Shown: positions 45,910 to 55,579 of the stretch, one piece after another | Position numbering within the stretch: the first letter of the stretch is position 1 | Layout: every line of letters begins with the position of its first letter | Origin: Leptospira meyeri | Lineage (GTDB): Bacteria; Spirochaetota; Leptospiria; Leptospirales; Leptospiraceae | Direction: 5' to 3' | Assembly (NCBI RefSeq): GCF_004368965.1 | Contig: NZ_SORO01000001.1 | Span: 2,636,001-2,700,000, forward strand | Length of the DNA stretch: 64,000 bases | Made by a program: the position numbers and the translations under genes | The notes under the pieces: model-generated | What the model was told of the DNA's origin: nothing | What the model saw: only the letters and a program-made list of their open reading frames with translations | Databases searched by the model: none

Positions 45910-47412
45910 CTAATACACCAAAACCCGATTGTTTCCAGAATCTGCTATGTACATCCTTCCTTGTTTGTCAAAATGAACGGCAACGGGACTATTTAAGTTT
46001 TGAGCATTAACTGAGCCAAGACCGCAACTTCCATTATTATTTTCATTACCGCAGCCGAAGCTTCCAAATTGACCAACGACTGCAATTGCCGTCATTCCAG
46101 TCGCAAGACTGGTTTGTGGGTAGACAAGAACACGATTGTTATTTAGATCTGCCACAAATAAATTTTCACTTTGGTCTAAAGCAATTCCAAAAGGTTGGTT
46201 TAAACCATTGCTCGATGTGCTACTTACGCCTGTGGTAAAGTTAGATTGGCCATAAACTCTTATCGCAGTTGTAGATCCTTTAGGATAATACACAACCCGG
46301 TTATTGATTGTGTCTGCAATGTAGATCCCTCCCGCAGAGTCGACAACTACTCCTTGGTTGTTAGAAAGACTACTCGCAGAAATTGGTGTGTTAACTGAAC
46401 TTGCAAAATTCGTTTGTCCATAAACTTCAGAAGGAATACTTGCGTCCTTAGGAAAGTAAAGAACTCGGTTGTAACCAGTGTCTGAAACATAGAATCCACC
46501 ACTGGAATCTTGACTCATATGGGTGGGGATATTTAATGAGGTAGCAGACACTGCTGCACCTCCAGATGTAATAAAATTCGGTACGCCAATGGCACGAAAG
46601 GGAATGGTATTCCCATTTTGATAAGCTAATATTCGATGGTTGGTTCCTGTGTCGGTCACAAAAAGATTGTTCGATGCATCTAAAAAGAGTGCTCGTGGGT
46701 CAACCAATGTAGTTGCAGCAATGATAAATGCCATACAACTTAGATTTGGATTTGCATTTGCGACATCGCAAGTGAATTGCCCATGTTGTCCATATACTCG
46801 TGTAGCGGTTGTTTGGTCAGGAGGATAATACAAAACTCGATTGCCACTTGCAATATAAACACCGCCAGAATTGTCGGTGATCACAGCATTTGGTCCCGAT
46901 AAGTTATAAGCAGTGGCAGGCCCTCCACTACCGCAACTTCCATTTACATAAGGATCAGCGCAGTTCAAATTCCCTAGCTGTCCATACACTTTGGTGGCTA
47001 CTAAATCCCGCACTTCTATTGTAACTTGGCTTTGCACCACACCTTTACGATAGACAGTATAAGTTTGTCTTTCTACAGGAGTGGTAGGATTGCCTGACAG
47101 CGCACCCGTATTTGGATCCACATACAATCCTTCAGGAAGATTGGGGCGAACACTCACATTCGTTTTAGAACCTAATCTTGGTAATACGGAGATGGGAATC
47201 GATTTATAAAAAGTAAAATCAGTGAATCGGTATAGATCTCCAGTGTTAACAACTTGTAACTGGCAAAATCCACCTTCGATGCTGGCTGAAATCAGAAGTT
47301 GTGGGAAGAAGTCTTTGGATTCGCTATCGCAGGGATTGGATAAAGAAGCCATTTGGCAGTTTCCGTAAAAAAATAAAATCAAAGAAAGGAAATTTAGCCG
47401 AATATACTTCAT
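45910..47412 (-). CDS. NHL-repeat beta-propeller lipoprotein (paralogue)
   Basis: 500 residues. Lipobox FFYGNC. Same plan as 38351-39883: a short Ig-like region (LPEGLYVDPNTGALSGNPTT) and about six NHL repeats (GGFYVSDTGYNRVLYFPKDA, QPFGIALDQSENLFVADLNN). The two genes point the same way and bracket a 6-kb segment with decayed genes, the PilZ protein and the large propeller lipoprotein. Extracytoplasmic location is inferred from the lipobox; ligand unknown. Confidence 0.85.
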   Translation of the reverse strand: MKYIRLNFLSLILFFYGNCQMASLSNPCDSESKDFFPQLLISASIEGGFCQLQVVNTGDLYRFTDFTFYKSIPISVLPRLGSKTNVSVRPNLPEGLYVDPNTGALSGNPTTPVERQTYTVYRKGVVQSQVTIEVRDLVATKVYGQLGNLNCADPYVNGSCGSGGPATAYNLSGPNAVITDNSGGVYIASGNRVLYYPPDQTTATRVYGQHGQFTCDVANANPNLSCMAFIIAATTLVDPRALFLDASNNLFVTDTGTNHRILAYQNGNTIPFRAIGVPNFITSGGAAVSATSLNIPTHMSQDSSGGFYVSDTGYNRVLYFPKDASIPSEVYGQTNFASSVNTPISASSLSNNQGVVVDSAGGIYIADTINNRVVYYPKGSTTAIRVYGQSNFTTGVSSTSSNGLNQPFGIALDQSENLFVADLNNNRVLVYPQTSLATGMTAIAVVGQFGSFGCGNENNNGSCGLGSVNAQNLNSPVAVHFDKQGRMYIADSGNNRVLVY

Positions 47413-47580
47413 CTATATGAGAAATGGATAGAAGAGGAAGGTTCCTGGCAATTTATTTTTTATTAATGTGTCGTTGGAAATAAATTTCACTACAAAAATC
47501 ATTGAATCCCAAAGTCTTTTTAGTGAAATTCACAGTATTCCCTTATTATCTTAAGCCGTTTTAGAAAAAAATAAAATCTC

Positions 47581-48102
47581 CTAAAGAGTAGAATCCGTCC
47601 CTTCTAACTTCGCCACATAAGGCAGGTTACGATACCGACCTTTGTAGTCCAAACCATAACCAACAAGAAACTCATCTTCGATGATAAAACCTGGATAATG
47701 AACAGGAATATGAGGATTGGCTTTCGATTTTTTCCAAAACAAAGCGGCCACTCGTAAGTCTTTGGGACTTTGTTTTCCCACTTCTTCCAAAAGGTACTCT
47801 AAGGTTTGGCCCGTATCTACAATATCTTCCACAAGAAGGACCGATTTATTTTGAACTGACTTTTTTAACTCTTTGGTGATTTTTAAATTTCCAGATGTGG
47901 TTCCATCTCCATAAGAAGAGGCAGCCATAAAGTCTACCTCGTGTGGAATGGCAATACTCCGGCATAGATCTGCAGTGAAGATGAAACCACCATTTAAGAT
48001 TCCAACAACAACTAATTCTTTGCTTAAGAAATCTCGTGAAATCTCTCGAGCCAATTCCTCAACACGATGGTGGATTCTCTCTTCTGAATATAAAGGTTTC
48101 AT
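47581..48102 (-). CDS. hpt: Hypoxanthine phosphoribosyltransferase
   Basis: 173 residues. PRPP-binding motif VLLVEDIVDTGQTLEYLL and the flexible-loop region ASSYGDGTTSG are clear; the C-terminal KGRYRNLPYVAKL is typical. Salvages hypoxanthine/guanine to IMP/GMP. ATG 48102 overlaps the stop of sixA (4 bp), so the two are translationally coupled. Confidence 0.95.
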   Translation of the reverse strand: MKPLYSEERIHHRVEELAREISRDFLSKELVVVGILNGGFIFTADLCRSIAIPHEVDFMAASSYGDGTTSGNLKITKELKKSVQNKSVLLVEDIVDTGQTLEYLLEEVGKQSPKDLRVAALFWKKSKANPHIPVHYPGFIIEDEFLVGYGLDYKGRYRNLPYVAKLEGTDSTL

Positions 48103-48611
48103 TCTTTACCTATTTGCCCAGGGATCCAGAATACCGACAATTGGCAACTGCCCCAGCTAAGATCTTTCCATGAATCTTTGGAAAAACTCAAGCCGAGAAA
48201 TGCGGCTGTCGGAAATTTCTGAAAGTGAGAAACCTCTGAATCCCCAAACAGGAGGGAACTTCCTAACTCTTCTAACCCAGGATTGTGTCCAACCAGGCAG
48301 ACAGAACGTACGGCCGGGGTAAGTCCTTGCAGCAAAAAAAGTAAATCTTCTTTCTCCGCATCGTAGATGGATTCGCGTAGTTCCGGTTTGGGGAATCGTA
48401 GTATTTCTTTACGAAGGGAAGTATAGGTTTTTTGGGTTCGTTCTGCCGGTGAGACAAAACATTGATCAAATTCAAATCGACTTTCTTTTAAATATTCTCT
48501 TAGAGCTTTGGTTTGTTCTTTCCCTCGCCGGGAAAGGCTGCGATCCAAATCAGAATCATAAGGTTCATCCCATTCTGATTTGGCATGGCGAAGTAAATAG
48601 ATTTGTTTCAT
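48099..48611 (-). CDS. sixA: Phosphohistidine phosphatase SixA
   Basis: 170 residues. Histidine phosphatase (phosphoglycerate-mutase-like) with the RHGxx-type motif as LLRHAKSEWDEPYDSDLDRS and a later VGHNPGLEEL. Removes phosphate from phosphohistidine proteins (histidine kinases, phosphotransfer proteins). A coupled hpt gene follows; the upstream gene is a response regulator, 46 bp away, which fits a phospho-signalling neighbourhood. Confidence 0.9.
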   Translation of the reverse strand: MKQIYLLRHAKSEWDEPYDSDLDRSLSRRGKEQTKALREYLKESRFEFDQCFVSPAERTQKTYTSLRKEILRFPKPELRESIYDAEKEDLLFLLQGLTPAVRSVCLVGHNPGLEELGSSLLFGDSEVSHFQKFPTAAFLGLSFSKDSWKDLSWGSCQLSVFWIPGQIGKE

Positions 48612-48656
48612 ACCAATATACTAATCGAAACAAATGACTGAGAAATCACGAAATGA

Positions 48657-49253
48657 CTATTTTTGTATTTCTTTTTCGTATTTGGAAATGAGCTCGTTAT
48701 TATTTTTACAAGAAAATTTTGTCCGCATTTGGTTGAGATGGTATTCCACAGTTTTTCTGGACTTTTGGATTCGATCTGCCACTTCATTTTGAGATAAACC
48801 TTGTACAAGTAAGTTCAAAATTTCCATTTGGAAAGCAGAGAAGGGAAGTTGTACTTTGCTCACTCCCTCGGAGATAAAGGAACCACCTTTCATCACAAGT
48901 TCAATGACTTCGGGCAGTTTGGAGATAGGGTCAGACTTTAACATATATCCATCGGCCTTGGCTTTGATGGCATCTTCTACATAGACACGGCTTCCATGTA
49001 AAGAAAAGATAATGACTTTTGTTGGTTGGTGTTTTTCTTTAATCTCACGCAATACGTCGATACCATTTCGGTCAGGCAAATCGATGTCTAAAACCAAAAT
49101 ATCAATGGGATTCGATTCTAAAAAATGAAACAAATCTGCTGCCGTTCGAAATTCTCCGGCAAGAGAAAAGAAAGGATTGGATTTCAGGATAGATATGATT
49201 CCTTCAGTGACAACGGAATGGTCTTCTAAGATGGCAATTTTTATGGATTCCAC
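48657..49253 (-). CDS. NarL/LuxR-type response regulator
   Basis: About 198 residues from GTG 49253. Receiver domain with IAILEDHSVV (acidic pair), VLDIDLPDRNG (phospho-acceptor Asp) and the conserved Lys in GYMLKSD; LuxR-type helix-turn-helix at the C-terminus (LSQNEVADRIQKSRKTVEYH). A TTG at 49292 would extend it 13 residues into the divergent kinase gene. Spacing to the kinase start at 49260 is minimal, so promoters must lie inside the coding regions. Confidence 0.88.
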   Translation of the reverse strand: MESIKIAILEDHSVVTEGIISILKSNPFFSLAGEFRTAADLFHFLESNPIDILVLDIDLPDRNGIDVLREIKEKHQPTKVIIFSLHGSRVYVEDAIKAKADGYMLKSDPISKLPEVIELVMKGGSFISEGVSKVQLPFSAFQMEILNLLVQGLSQNEVADRIQKSRKTVEYHLNQMRTKFSCKNNNELISKYEKEIQK

Positions 49254-49259
49254 AGCCTT

Positions 49260-51692
49260 ATGATTCTCAGAGTATTCTTCGCATCCATCCAAAAATCTTT
49301 CTGGGACTTACTTATTTTTTGTAGATATCCCTTAATTTTCTCCTTTGTCTTGATAGGCACCGCCTCCTGCCGGTTTGACGCCTACCCAACCTTACTTGCA
49401 AAAGATGGTGTTTTGGATGCACAGTCTGTAGACTTTTCAGGGGAAACGATAAACCTGACCGGGAATTGGGAATTTTATTGGAATGAGTTTTTGGACCCTG
49501 CAACGGAGATCCCGATTCACAAATCCTTTCTAAAAGCGGGTGTTCCTTGGTTTTCCCAAGAGAATGAAGATGGAGAATTGTATCCAAGTTTTGGCTATGC
49601 CACCTATCGCCTAACGGTACTTTTGCCAAACGATACTTCCGAAAATGAACCTTTTGCCATTTCAGTTCCCGTATTGCATAGTGCTTATCAGATTTATGTG
49701 AACGGGAAGTTGGTTGGTGAAAACGGAACCGTAGGAAAATCCGCAGAACAACACAGACCTTCCTTTCATTCCAAAATTATCCCTCTTAGTGGAGTCACCA
49801 AAAAAATTAATTTGGTCATTCATATTTCTAACTTCTCACATAAGTATGCTGGAATTCATGGAACCATTCGATTAGGAAAACTTCAAAACATCATAAACAT
49901 ATGGAATGTAAATTTTACCGTTTCTTGGATCATCATGATTTTTATGTTATTTCTTTCCATATATCATGCATTAGTTTATTTTATCAATCGATCAGAAAGA
50001 AATGCACTTCGAATGGCATTTGTTTATTTAGGGATTCTGATACTGTCTTCAACATTGATAGAAACAAGAGTATTGTTTAATCTTCTTTCTGATGATTATT
50101 GTATGGCATTGTTTCGTTTTTCCCGAATTGGATTTGTTTTGGTTTTATACTTCGGTGGTTATGTCGTTCTTAATTTGGCACAGATGCGTTTTTTTAAACG
50201 AATCTTGTTTTTGCTAAAACTATATGCATTGAGTTTTTTAGCTGTAGTCCTATTGACTCCGGTTTCTTACCTTTCGAAACTTTCCTTTTATTTTGAGTTT
50301 ACCTCTGTTGTGTTTGTATTTTTGGGTTTGTTTTCTGTCTCTCTTGCTCTTTATTTCCAAAGAAAGGAAAGCAGATTATATTTCTTTAGTTTGTTATTGG
50401 CCATCATAGGTGGCCTTATCGATATATTTTTAATAACAAATCCAAATTTTGGATATAGGCCATTGGGACTTGTCTCTTTATATTTGTTTATTTTTCCCCA
50501 AACATTGGGAGTGACTTTAGGGCTTGTTCGTGTTTATAAAAGATCAGAAACTTTATCAAAAGAATTATACAAACGAAAAGAAGCCCTCGAAAAAAAAGTA
50601 AAAGCGCGTACTTTAGAATTAGAAAAGGCAAATCGTTGGAAAGCAAACTTCGTGTCACTCATTTCGCATGACTTACGTTCGCCTCTAAATAGTGTGAATC
50701 AAATTTTGGATGTAATCGATTTTAGTTTTAGCGAAACAACAGCAGAAGAAAAAAAGAAATTTTTAGAAATTTGTAAAACTGGTGTCACTCAATCTCTTCG
50801 TATGTTGGAACAATTATTGGATGTAAGCCGATTTGATGCTTTTGGAACGAAACTCATCCAAACTCGTTTTTGTGTGAACGAACTACTAAACGAAATTATT
50901 GAATCGGTAGAACCATTGGCCACACTCAAAGGGATTCGAATTCAAAAAGACACTCCCATCCAAGCAGAAATCATCGCAGACCGCACTTTGATTGGCGAAG
51001 TATTTAAAAATATCCTTACCAATTCTATTAAATATTCTTATCTGAATTCGGAAGTTTGGGTTGGTCTTTCTTACAAAGGGAAATGGCTTTCTGCGGAAAT
51101 TAGGGACCGGGGTTTAGGTATGAGTGAAGAACAAATTCACAGACTTACCGGCGAAGAAACGATCAAAAGTATGCCGGGAACTGCGGGAGAACGTGGTACA
51201 GGGCTTGGTCTGCAATTATGCACAAATATTTTGGAAGCACATTTTGGAAAACTTCGAATCAAATCAGTTTTGGGTGTTGGTTCGGCCTTTGAGATTTCTT
51301 TATCCAAAAGCACAAAATCCGTGTTACTTGTGGATGATTCCGGTAATTTTAGATCAGATCTAGCGGAGGTTATGCGAAGAAATCAGTGGATCGTGATTGA
51401 AGCAGGAAATGGGGAAGAGGCTTTGTCTCATTTATCAAGGATCACTCCAAGCCTCATCATTACCGATCTACATATGCCGGGGATGAATGGAATTTCATTA
51501 ATTCATGAGTGGGAAGGGCGTCGTCACCAAAACCAAAAAATCCCCATTATCTTAGTCAGTTCGGATGCTCCTCTTTCTGGAGGTGATAAGTTTTTGGAAG
51601 AAGAGGGACTAGAAACGATTGTTTCTGCTTATTATTCCAAAATGTATAAGGCAGAGGACCTCTGCCAACAGATTGAGTCGATTTTAGAGTAA
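49260..51692 (+). CDS. 7TMR-DISM hybrid histidine kinase
   Basis: 810 residues. N-terminal hydrophobic segment with an IGTASC lipobox-like end, an extracytoplasmic 7TMR-DISMED2 jelly-roll (NLTGNWEFYWNEFLDP, VPVLHSAYQIYVNGKLVGEN), seven membrane spans (about 220-420), a coiled linker, HisKA with SLISHDLRSPLNS (phospho-His), HATPase boxes (NILTNSIKYS, DRGLGMS, GERGTGLGLQL) and a C-terminal receiver (VLLVDDSGNF, IITDLHMPGMNG). It senses an external, probably carbohydrate-like ligand and signals through its own receiver. Divergent from the response regulator, its likely partner. 3' end overlaps the convergent DUF1569 gene by 9 bp. Confidence 0.9.
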   Translation: MILRVFFASIQKSFWDLLIFCRYPLIFSFVLIGTASCRFDAYPTLLAKDGVLDAQSVDFSGETINLTGNWEFYWNEFLDPATEIPIHKSFLKAGVPWFSQENEDGELYPSFGYATYRLTVLLPNDTSENEPFAISVPVLHSAYQIYVNGKLVGENGTVGKSAEQHRPSFHSKIIPLSGVTKKINLVIHISNFSHKYAGIHGTIRLGKLQNIINIWNVNFTVSWIIMIFMLFLSIYHALVYFINRSERNALRMAFVYLGILILSSTLIETRVLFNLLSDDYCMALFRFSRIGFVLVLYFGGYVVLNLAQMRFFKRILFLLKLYALSFLAVVLLTPVSYLSKLSFYFEFTSVVFVFLGLFSVSLALYFQRKESRLYFFSLLLAIIGGLIDIFLITNPNFGYRPLGLVSLYLFIFPQTLGVTLGLVRVYKRSETLSKELYKRKEALEKKVKARTLELEKANRWKANFVSLISHDLRSPLNSVNQILDVIDFSFSETTAEEKKKFLEICKTGVTQSLRMLEQLLDVSRFDAFGTKLIQTRFCVNELLNEIIESVEPLATLKGIRIQKDTPIQAEIIADRTLIGEVFKNILTNSIKYSYLNSEVWVGLSYKGKWLSAEIRDRGLGMSEEQIHRLTGEETIKSMPGTAGERGTGLGLQLCTNILEAHFGKLRIKSVLGVGSAFEISLSKSTKSVLLVDDSGNFRSDLAEVMRRNQWIVIEAGNGEEALSHLSRITPSLIITDLHMPGMNGISLIHEWEGRRHQNQKIPIILVSSDAPLSGGDKFLEEEGLETIVSAYYSKMYKAEDLCQQIESILE

Positions 51693-52250
51693 CACTCGTT
51701 CCATGTGATTTTTGATATGGAGGCAGTGTGCTACATCGTATTCTTCTTTTGTGAGTTCACCATAAGCAAAATGAGGTCTTAAAGAAGACTCTTTCGTTTT
51801 GAAAAAATCATCAATAGCTTTGATGAGCCTTGTAATCCCTGCTTTTAGTTCAGTGGCATTGGAAATTTCCTCCGCACCGGGAATGGGTTCTTCTAATCCA
51901 TGGCTCATTTTATTTTTAAAAGCAAATACAGAAAATGCAATTTTTCCGATAGAACCGCGGAAGAGGGAAGATTTCATTTCAGGATAACCATTGAGCGAAA
52001 ACTCAATGCTTTGGGCACAATGGGCAAACACTTTTCCAGGACTCCAGTTACCAACAATTTGAATCCCTTTCGGATCAGATTGTAATCCGACAAGTAAAAC
52101 TCGAAGGTCTGCAAGGTCATCCGCTTCTAACCAAGGAGATTCTTTTGTTGGTGTGGATTTGTCTTCATCCTGTTTGGATTCACTTTGTATAGGGAATTGG
52201 AGAGCCGTATACAATAAGGCAGATCGTTTGATAAACTCTTTTCGTTTCAT
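51684..52250 (-). CDS. DUF1569 (DinB-like) protein
   Basis: 188 residues. Four-helix DinB-like metal-binding fold suggested by NWSPGKVFAHCAQSIEFSLN and EYDVAHCLHIKNHMERVL (His ligands). The N-terminus has a Lys/Arg-rich hydrophobic start (KRKEFIKRSALLYTALQF) that may be a signal or Tat-like leader. Function unknown. Its ATG overlaps the TerC stop (TAATG), so they are coupled. Confidence 0.72.
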   Translation of the reverse strand: MKRKEFIKRSALLYTALQFPIQSESKQDEDKSTPTKESPWLEADDLADLRVLLVGLQSDPKGIQIVGNWSPGKVFAHCAQSIEFSLNGYPEMKSSLFRGSIGKIAFSVFAFKNKMSHGLEEPIPGAEEISNATELKAGITRLIKAIDDFFKTKESSLRPHFAYGELTKEEYDVAHCLHIKNHMERVLL

Positions 52251-52990
52251 TAGAATTTTCCTTTTAATACGACTGGTTTTTCCGGTTTGGAACGGAGTTT
52301 CATATTTAAGAATTCAACAATCACTGAAAAACACATCGCAAAGTAAATGTATCCTTTCGGAATGTGTAATTCAAATCCTTCTCCAAGTAGGGCCACCCCA
52401 ATCAAAATCAAAAAACTCAAAGCTAAAATTTTGATGGTTGGGTGTCTATCGACGAAATCGGAAATACTTCCACTCGATAATAACATAAATCCGACCGATA
52501 ATATAACAGCAGTTATCATCACTCCAAGTTGGTCTGTCATTCCTACTGCGGTAATTACCGAATCCAAAGAAAACACGATGTCAAGGATCATAATTTGAAT
52601 GATGACTTTTGTAAAGGATACTCGTTTGGTCGATTCTTCATTTAACTCTGATTCACCTTCTAATTTATGATGAATTTCAGTGGTAGACTTGGCAATGAGA
52701 AAGAGTCCTCCCAAAATTAAAATGAGATCCCGGCCACTAATAGAATGGTTCAGAACCGTAAAAAGAGGAGCTTTGAGTTGCATTATGAGTGAAAGAGAAA
52801 ATAACAAAAGAATACGAGTGAACATAGCAAGTAACAAACCAATTTGTCTTGCTGACTTTTGTTTGGTTTTTGGCAGTCGTGAGGAAAGGATGGAGATAAA
52901 GATAATATTGTCAATGCCTAGGACAATTTCCAAAGCAGTTAGTGTTAAGAGCGCAAGCCATACCGAGGGATCAGAGAGAATTTCTATCAT
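52250..52990 (-). CDS. TerC-family integral membrane protein
   Basis: 246 residues from ATG 52990. LEIVLGIDNIIFISILSSRL and DIVFSLDSVITAVGMTDQ are the TerC/Alx motifs with acidic residues inside membrane spans; seven spans in total. Family members export manganese and help metalate exported proteins. An upstream extension to 53083 runs into the preceding gene and is not needed. Coupled to the DUF1569 gene downstream. Confidence 0.9.
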   Translation of the reverse strand: MIEILSDPSVWLALLTLTALEIVLGIDNIIFISILSSRLPKTKQKSARQIGLLLAMFTRILLLFSLSLIMQLKAPLFTVLNHSISGRDLILILGGLFLIAKSTTEIHHKLEGESELNEESTKRVSFTKVIIQIMILDIVFSLDSVITAVGMTDQLGVMITAVILSVGFMLLSSGSISDFVDRHPTIKILALSFLILIGVALLGEGFELHIPKGYIYFAMCFSVIVEFLNMKLRSKPEKPVVLKGKF

Positions 52991-53061
52991 AACCTGTCCA
53001 AAAGTGATAAAAAGAAAAATGGAATCAATCCAAATCCTAAACTTTGGTTCACAAAGCGGGA

Positions 53062-54501
53062 CTAACGACGATAAAAATACCAACCTTCACATTCTTTTAC
53101 CAAACGAACGCCTTTCCATAAATCTAAATTGTCTTTGGTTTCTGTGACTCCCCAAAAAAATTCAGCGAAAGACTTTTGTTCTAGTCCCTTGTCCCAAGTC
53201 CGATTGGAAACCCAAGGATAGTAGATCCCTTCTTTTGTGAATGGAACTAAAGTCCAATTTTTGTTTGAAAAAGCATAAGAATACTTTATGGGCCAGTAGG
53301 TGGAAGCTCCAGGAACTAAATGGTCAAACTGGGAAAGGCAGTCCATTCTGTGCAAACGTTTGGCTTCTCCTTCTTTCACATTTTGAGTTAATCTTGGATA
53401 CCGATCATTGTAAAAGAAAACAATTCCTAAAAATACAACAAACCCCGCTACGGTTCGAAGGATTGGCAAAAAACTAATAAGTCGGTACAAAAGGAAAAAA
53501 ATACAAAATACTAAAAAGTAAAGATAACGAAAGTTGGGTTCGATTCGAAAAATATATAAGGCAACGATTGTTAAATATGGAGAAAGTAATAAAACCAATT
53601 CCAAATAAAAATCTTTTCCTTTGGAACGAAATAAAGAAAAGATAATGTAGGCCAAACATAAGAATGTATACCACTTAAACCAATCAGAAAATAGCGGATG
53701 TTTGGTGATAGTTTCCATCAAAGACGAAACCCAAGAACTAGGATCTTTTAAAATTAAATCCTTGGCTGATTGGATTCTGTTCATTGTCGGAAGTTCCTTG
53801 GAGGTAACAATTCCAATCCCACTGAAACGTAACCCTTGTTGCCAAACTTTCCCAAATCCAAATCCAAGAAGAGTCAGTCCTATGGGAAAAATAGATTTTT
53901 TTTGTAAACGAACGATTGTATACACCAATAAAAATGGGGCAATGTGGATAAAAAACCAATACTCCGAAATCCAAATGAGAGACAAAACCAATAGAAATCG
54001 AATACTTTGGATTCGATTTTTAGAATCCCAATTTTGGATTTCATAGATTGTGTAGGCTGCAAAAATAAATATTACGGCATGGAACCCTGGAAAATAAAAC
54101 TGTCCGAGGTTATTTGGCAAAACACCGGCGATCGTTAAAAATCCTAAAGAAAACAAATAGGAGATTTTGTTAGAAACTCCTAAGGTTTTGGCTAAAAAAT
54201 AGGGCATCACAAAATAAAAAAATCCAAAAACCCAATGAAACCAATACACTGAATTTACGAACGGATAGATAAAAATAGAAAGGAGAATTTCTGGAAATAA
54301 ACTGGAACAAGGTGGGAGATTCCATCCGCGAACCCCGTCCCATCCCCCTATCCAAAAATCACGAGCAAAAAGATAGGGATATAAAATATCACTATCTGTA
54401 ACTTCTCCTAAATGGTTTTCATAAATAGCATCGTAAAACAAATGAAAGGTGCCAAATAAAAGAAGAAGAACTATTACTGGTTTTAAATTTCGTATCTTCA
54501 T
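53062..54501 (-). CDS. Polytopic membrane protein, unknown
   Basis: About 479 residues from ATG 54501 with around ten membrane spans and a soluble C-terminal 80 residues ending KECEGWYFYRR. The first loop GEVTDSDILYPYLFARDFW carries acidic residues, as in GT-C glycosyltransferases, but no further motif supports an assignment. A TTG start eight codons upstream is possible. The gene starts 72 bp upstream of terC on the same strand. Confidence 0.65.
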   Translation of the reverse strand: MKIRNLKPVIVLLLLFGTFHLFYDAIYENHLGEVTDSDILYPYLFARDFWIGGWDGVRGWNLPPCSSLFPEILLSIFIYPFVNSVYWFHWVFGFFYFVMPYFLAKTLGVSNKISYLFSLGFLTIAGVLPNNLGQFYFPGFHAVIFIFAAYTIYEIQNWDSKNRIQSIRFLLVLSLIWISEYWFFIHIAPFLLVYTIVRLQKKSIFPIGLTLLGFGFGKVWQQGLRFSGIGIVTSKELPTMNRIQSAKDLILKDPSSWVSSLMETITKHPLFSDWFKWYTFLCLAYIIFSLFRSKGKDFYLELVLLLSPYLTIVALYIFRIEPNFRYLYFLVFCIFFLLYRLISFLPILRTVAGFVVFLGIVFFYNDRYPRLTQNVKEGEAKRLHRMDCLSQFDHLVPGASTYWPIKYSYAFSNKNWTLVPFTKEGIYYPWVSNRTWDKGLEQKSFAEFFWGVTETKDNLDLWKGVRLVKECEGWYFYRR

Positions 54502-54581
54502 CAAAAAATCCAAATCCAAATCCAAATACTAATCGTAATCTTTATGTTCAAAACAAACAAACATAGATACGGAAAATTCAA

Positions 54582-55520
54582 TTAGTAACTTGGACATTTC
54601 CTTTCAAACGTTTTGAACCTTTCTGGAAAATCTAACTCCACTAAGATACGTTTGTCGGGAATGAAGGGATGAGGAAATTCCAATCGTTTTGCAAAAAGTA
54701 AAAGTCCATACTGAGTATAGTCTTTTGCCGAACGAGAATACAAAGTATCTCCCACAACAGGACAACCCATCTTTGCCATATGAACACGAATTTGGTGGGT
54801 ACGACCTGTTTCCAAACCCAGTTTCATCAAACTAAATTTACGACCTGTTTGTGTTTGGACAATTTTTTCCGTTTTATAATGGGTGATGGCCATTCGCCCA
54901 TCTTCACGCACACACATCTTCACTCGTTCTACGGGATGGCGACCAATCGGTAAGTTCACTGTACCTTCTGATTCCACTGGTGCTTGTAACACCCAAGCGT
55001 AATAGGTTTTATCCACAAGCCGGTCTTGGAACATTTTGGAAAGAGCAGCATGGGCCCGATCTGTTTTGGCAATGATGAGAACCCCTTCTGTTGGTTTGTC
55101 CAGCCGGTGCACAATTCCTGGACGACGTTCACCACCTGTGGCTGATAGGTTTTTGAACTGGTGTAACAGTCCATTGACGAGAGAAGGTTGGTCATCGCCC
55201 GGTCCACTGTGGCAGGCAATCCCTGCTTTCTTATGGATAACCATAAATTCGTCCTCATCATAAAGAACAGGAATGTCCATCGGGATGGGTTCGAGCCTAG
55301 ATGGTGGTCTTGCAATCACATCGACGATATACTCTTCTCCAAGAGTTACCTTATAGCCGTTTTTAGTGGCCAATTGTTCTTTGGTTTTGTTTGTCACAAA
55401 TCCAGAATCGATCCACTTTTGAACAGTAGAACGGCTGAGATCGTCTCCAGCGTTGTCTTTTAGAAAGACATCCAGGCGACTTTGGTCATAATCTTCGGAA
55501 ACGGTTACAAATATTTGCAT
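54582..55520 (-). CDS. RluA-family 23S rRNA pseudouridine synthase (RluD-like)
   Basis: 312 residues. S4 RNA-binding domain at the N-terminus (SRSTVQKWIDSGFV) and catalytic GIVHRLDKPTEGVLIIAK with the HRLD catalytic Asp. Length and S4 domain fit RluC/RluD, which modify 23S rRNA. ATG 55520; divergent from loa22 across 59 bp. Confidence 0.93.
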   Translation of the reverse strand: MQIFVTVSEDYDQSRLDVFLKDNAGDDLSRSTVQKWIDSGFVTNKTKEQLATKNGYKVTLGEEYIVDVIARPPSRLEPIPMDIPVLYDEDEFMVIHKKAGIACHSGPGDDQPSLVNGLLHQFKNLSATGGERRPGIVHRLDKPTEGVLIIAKTDRAHAALSKMFQDRLVDKTYYAWVLQAPVESEGTVNLPIGRHPVERVKMCVREDGRMAITHYKTEKIVQTQTGRKFSLMKLGLETGRTHQIRVHMAKMGCPVVGDTLYSRSAKDYTQYGLLLFAKRLEFPHPFIPDKRILVELDFPERFKTFERKCPSY

Positions 55521-55579
55521 TTTCGGTTGTTATCTAATGAAAAGAACTAAACTATGGAAACATTAAGGTAGGTCAACTG

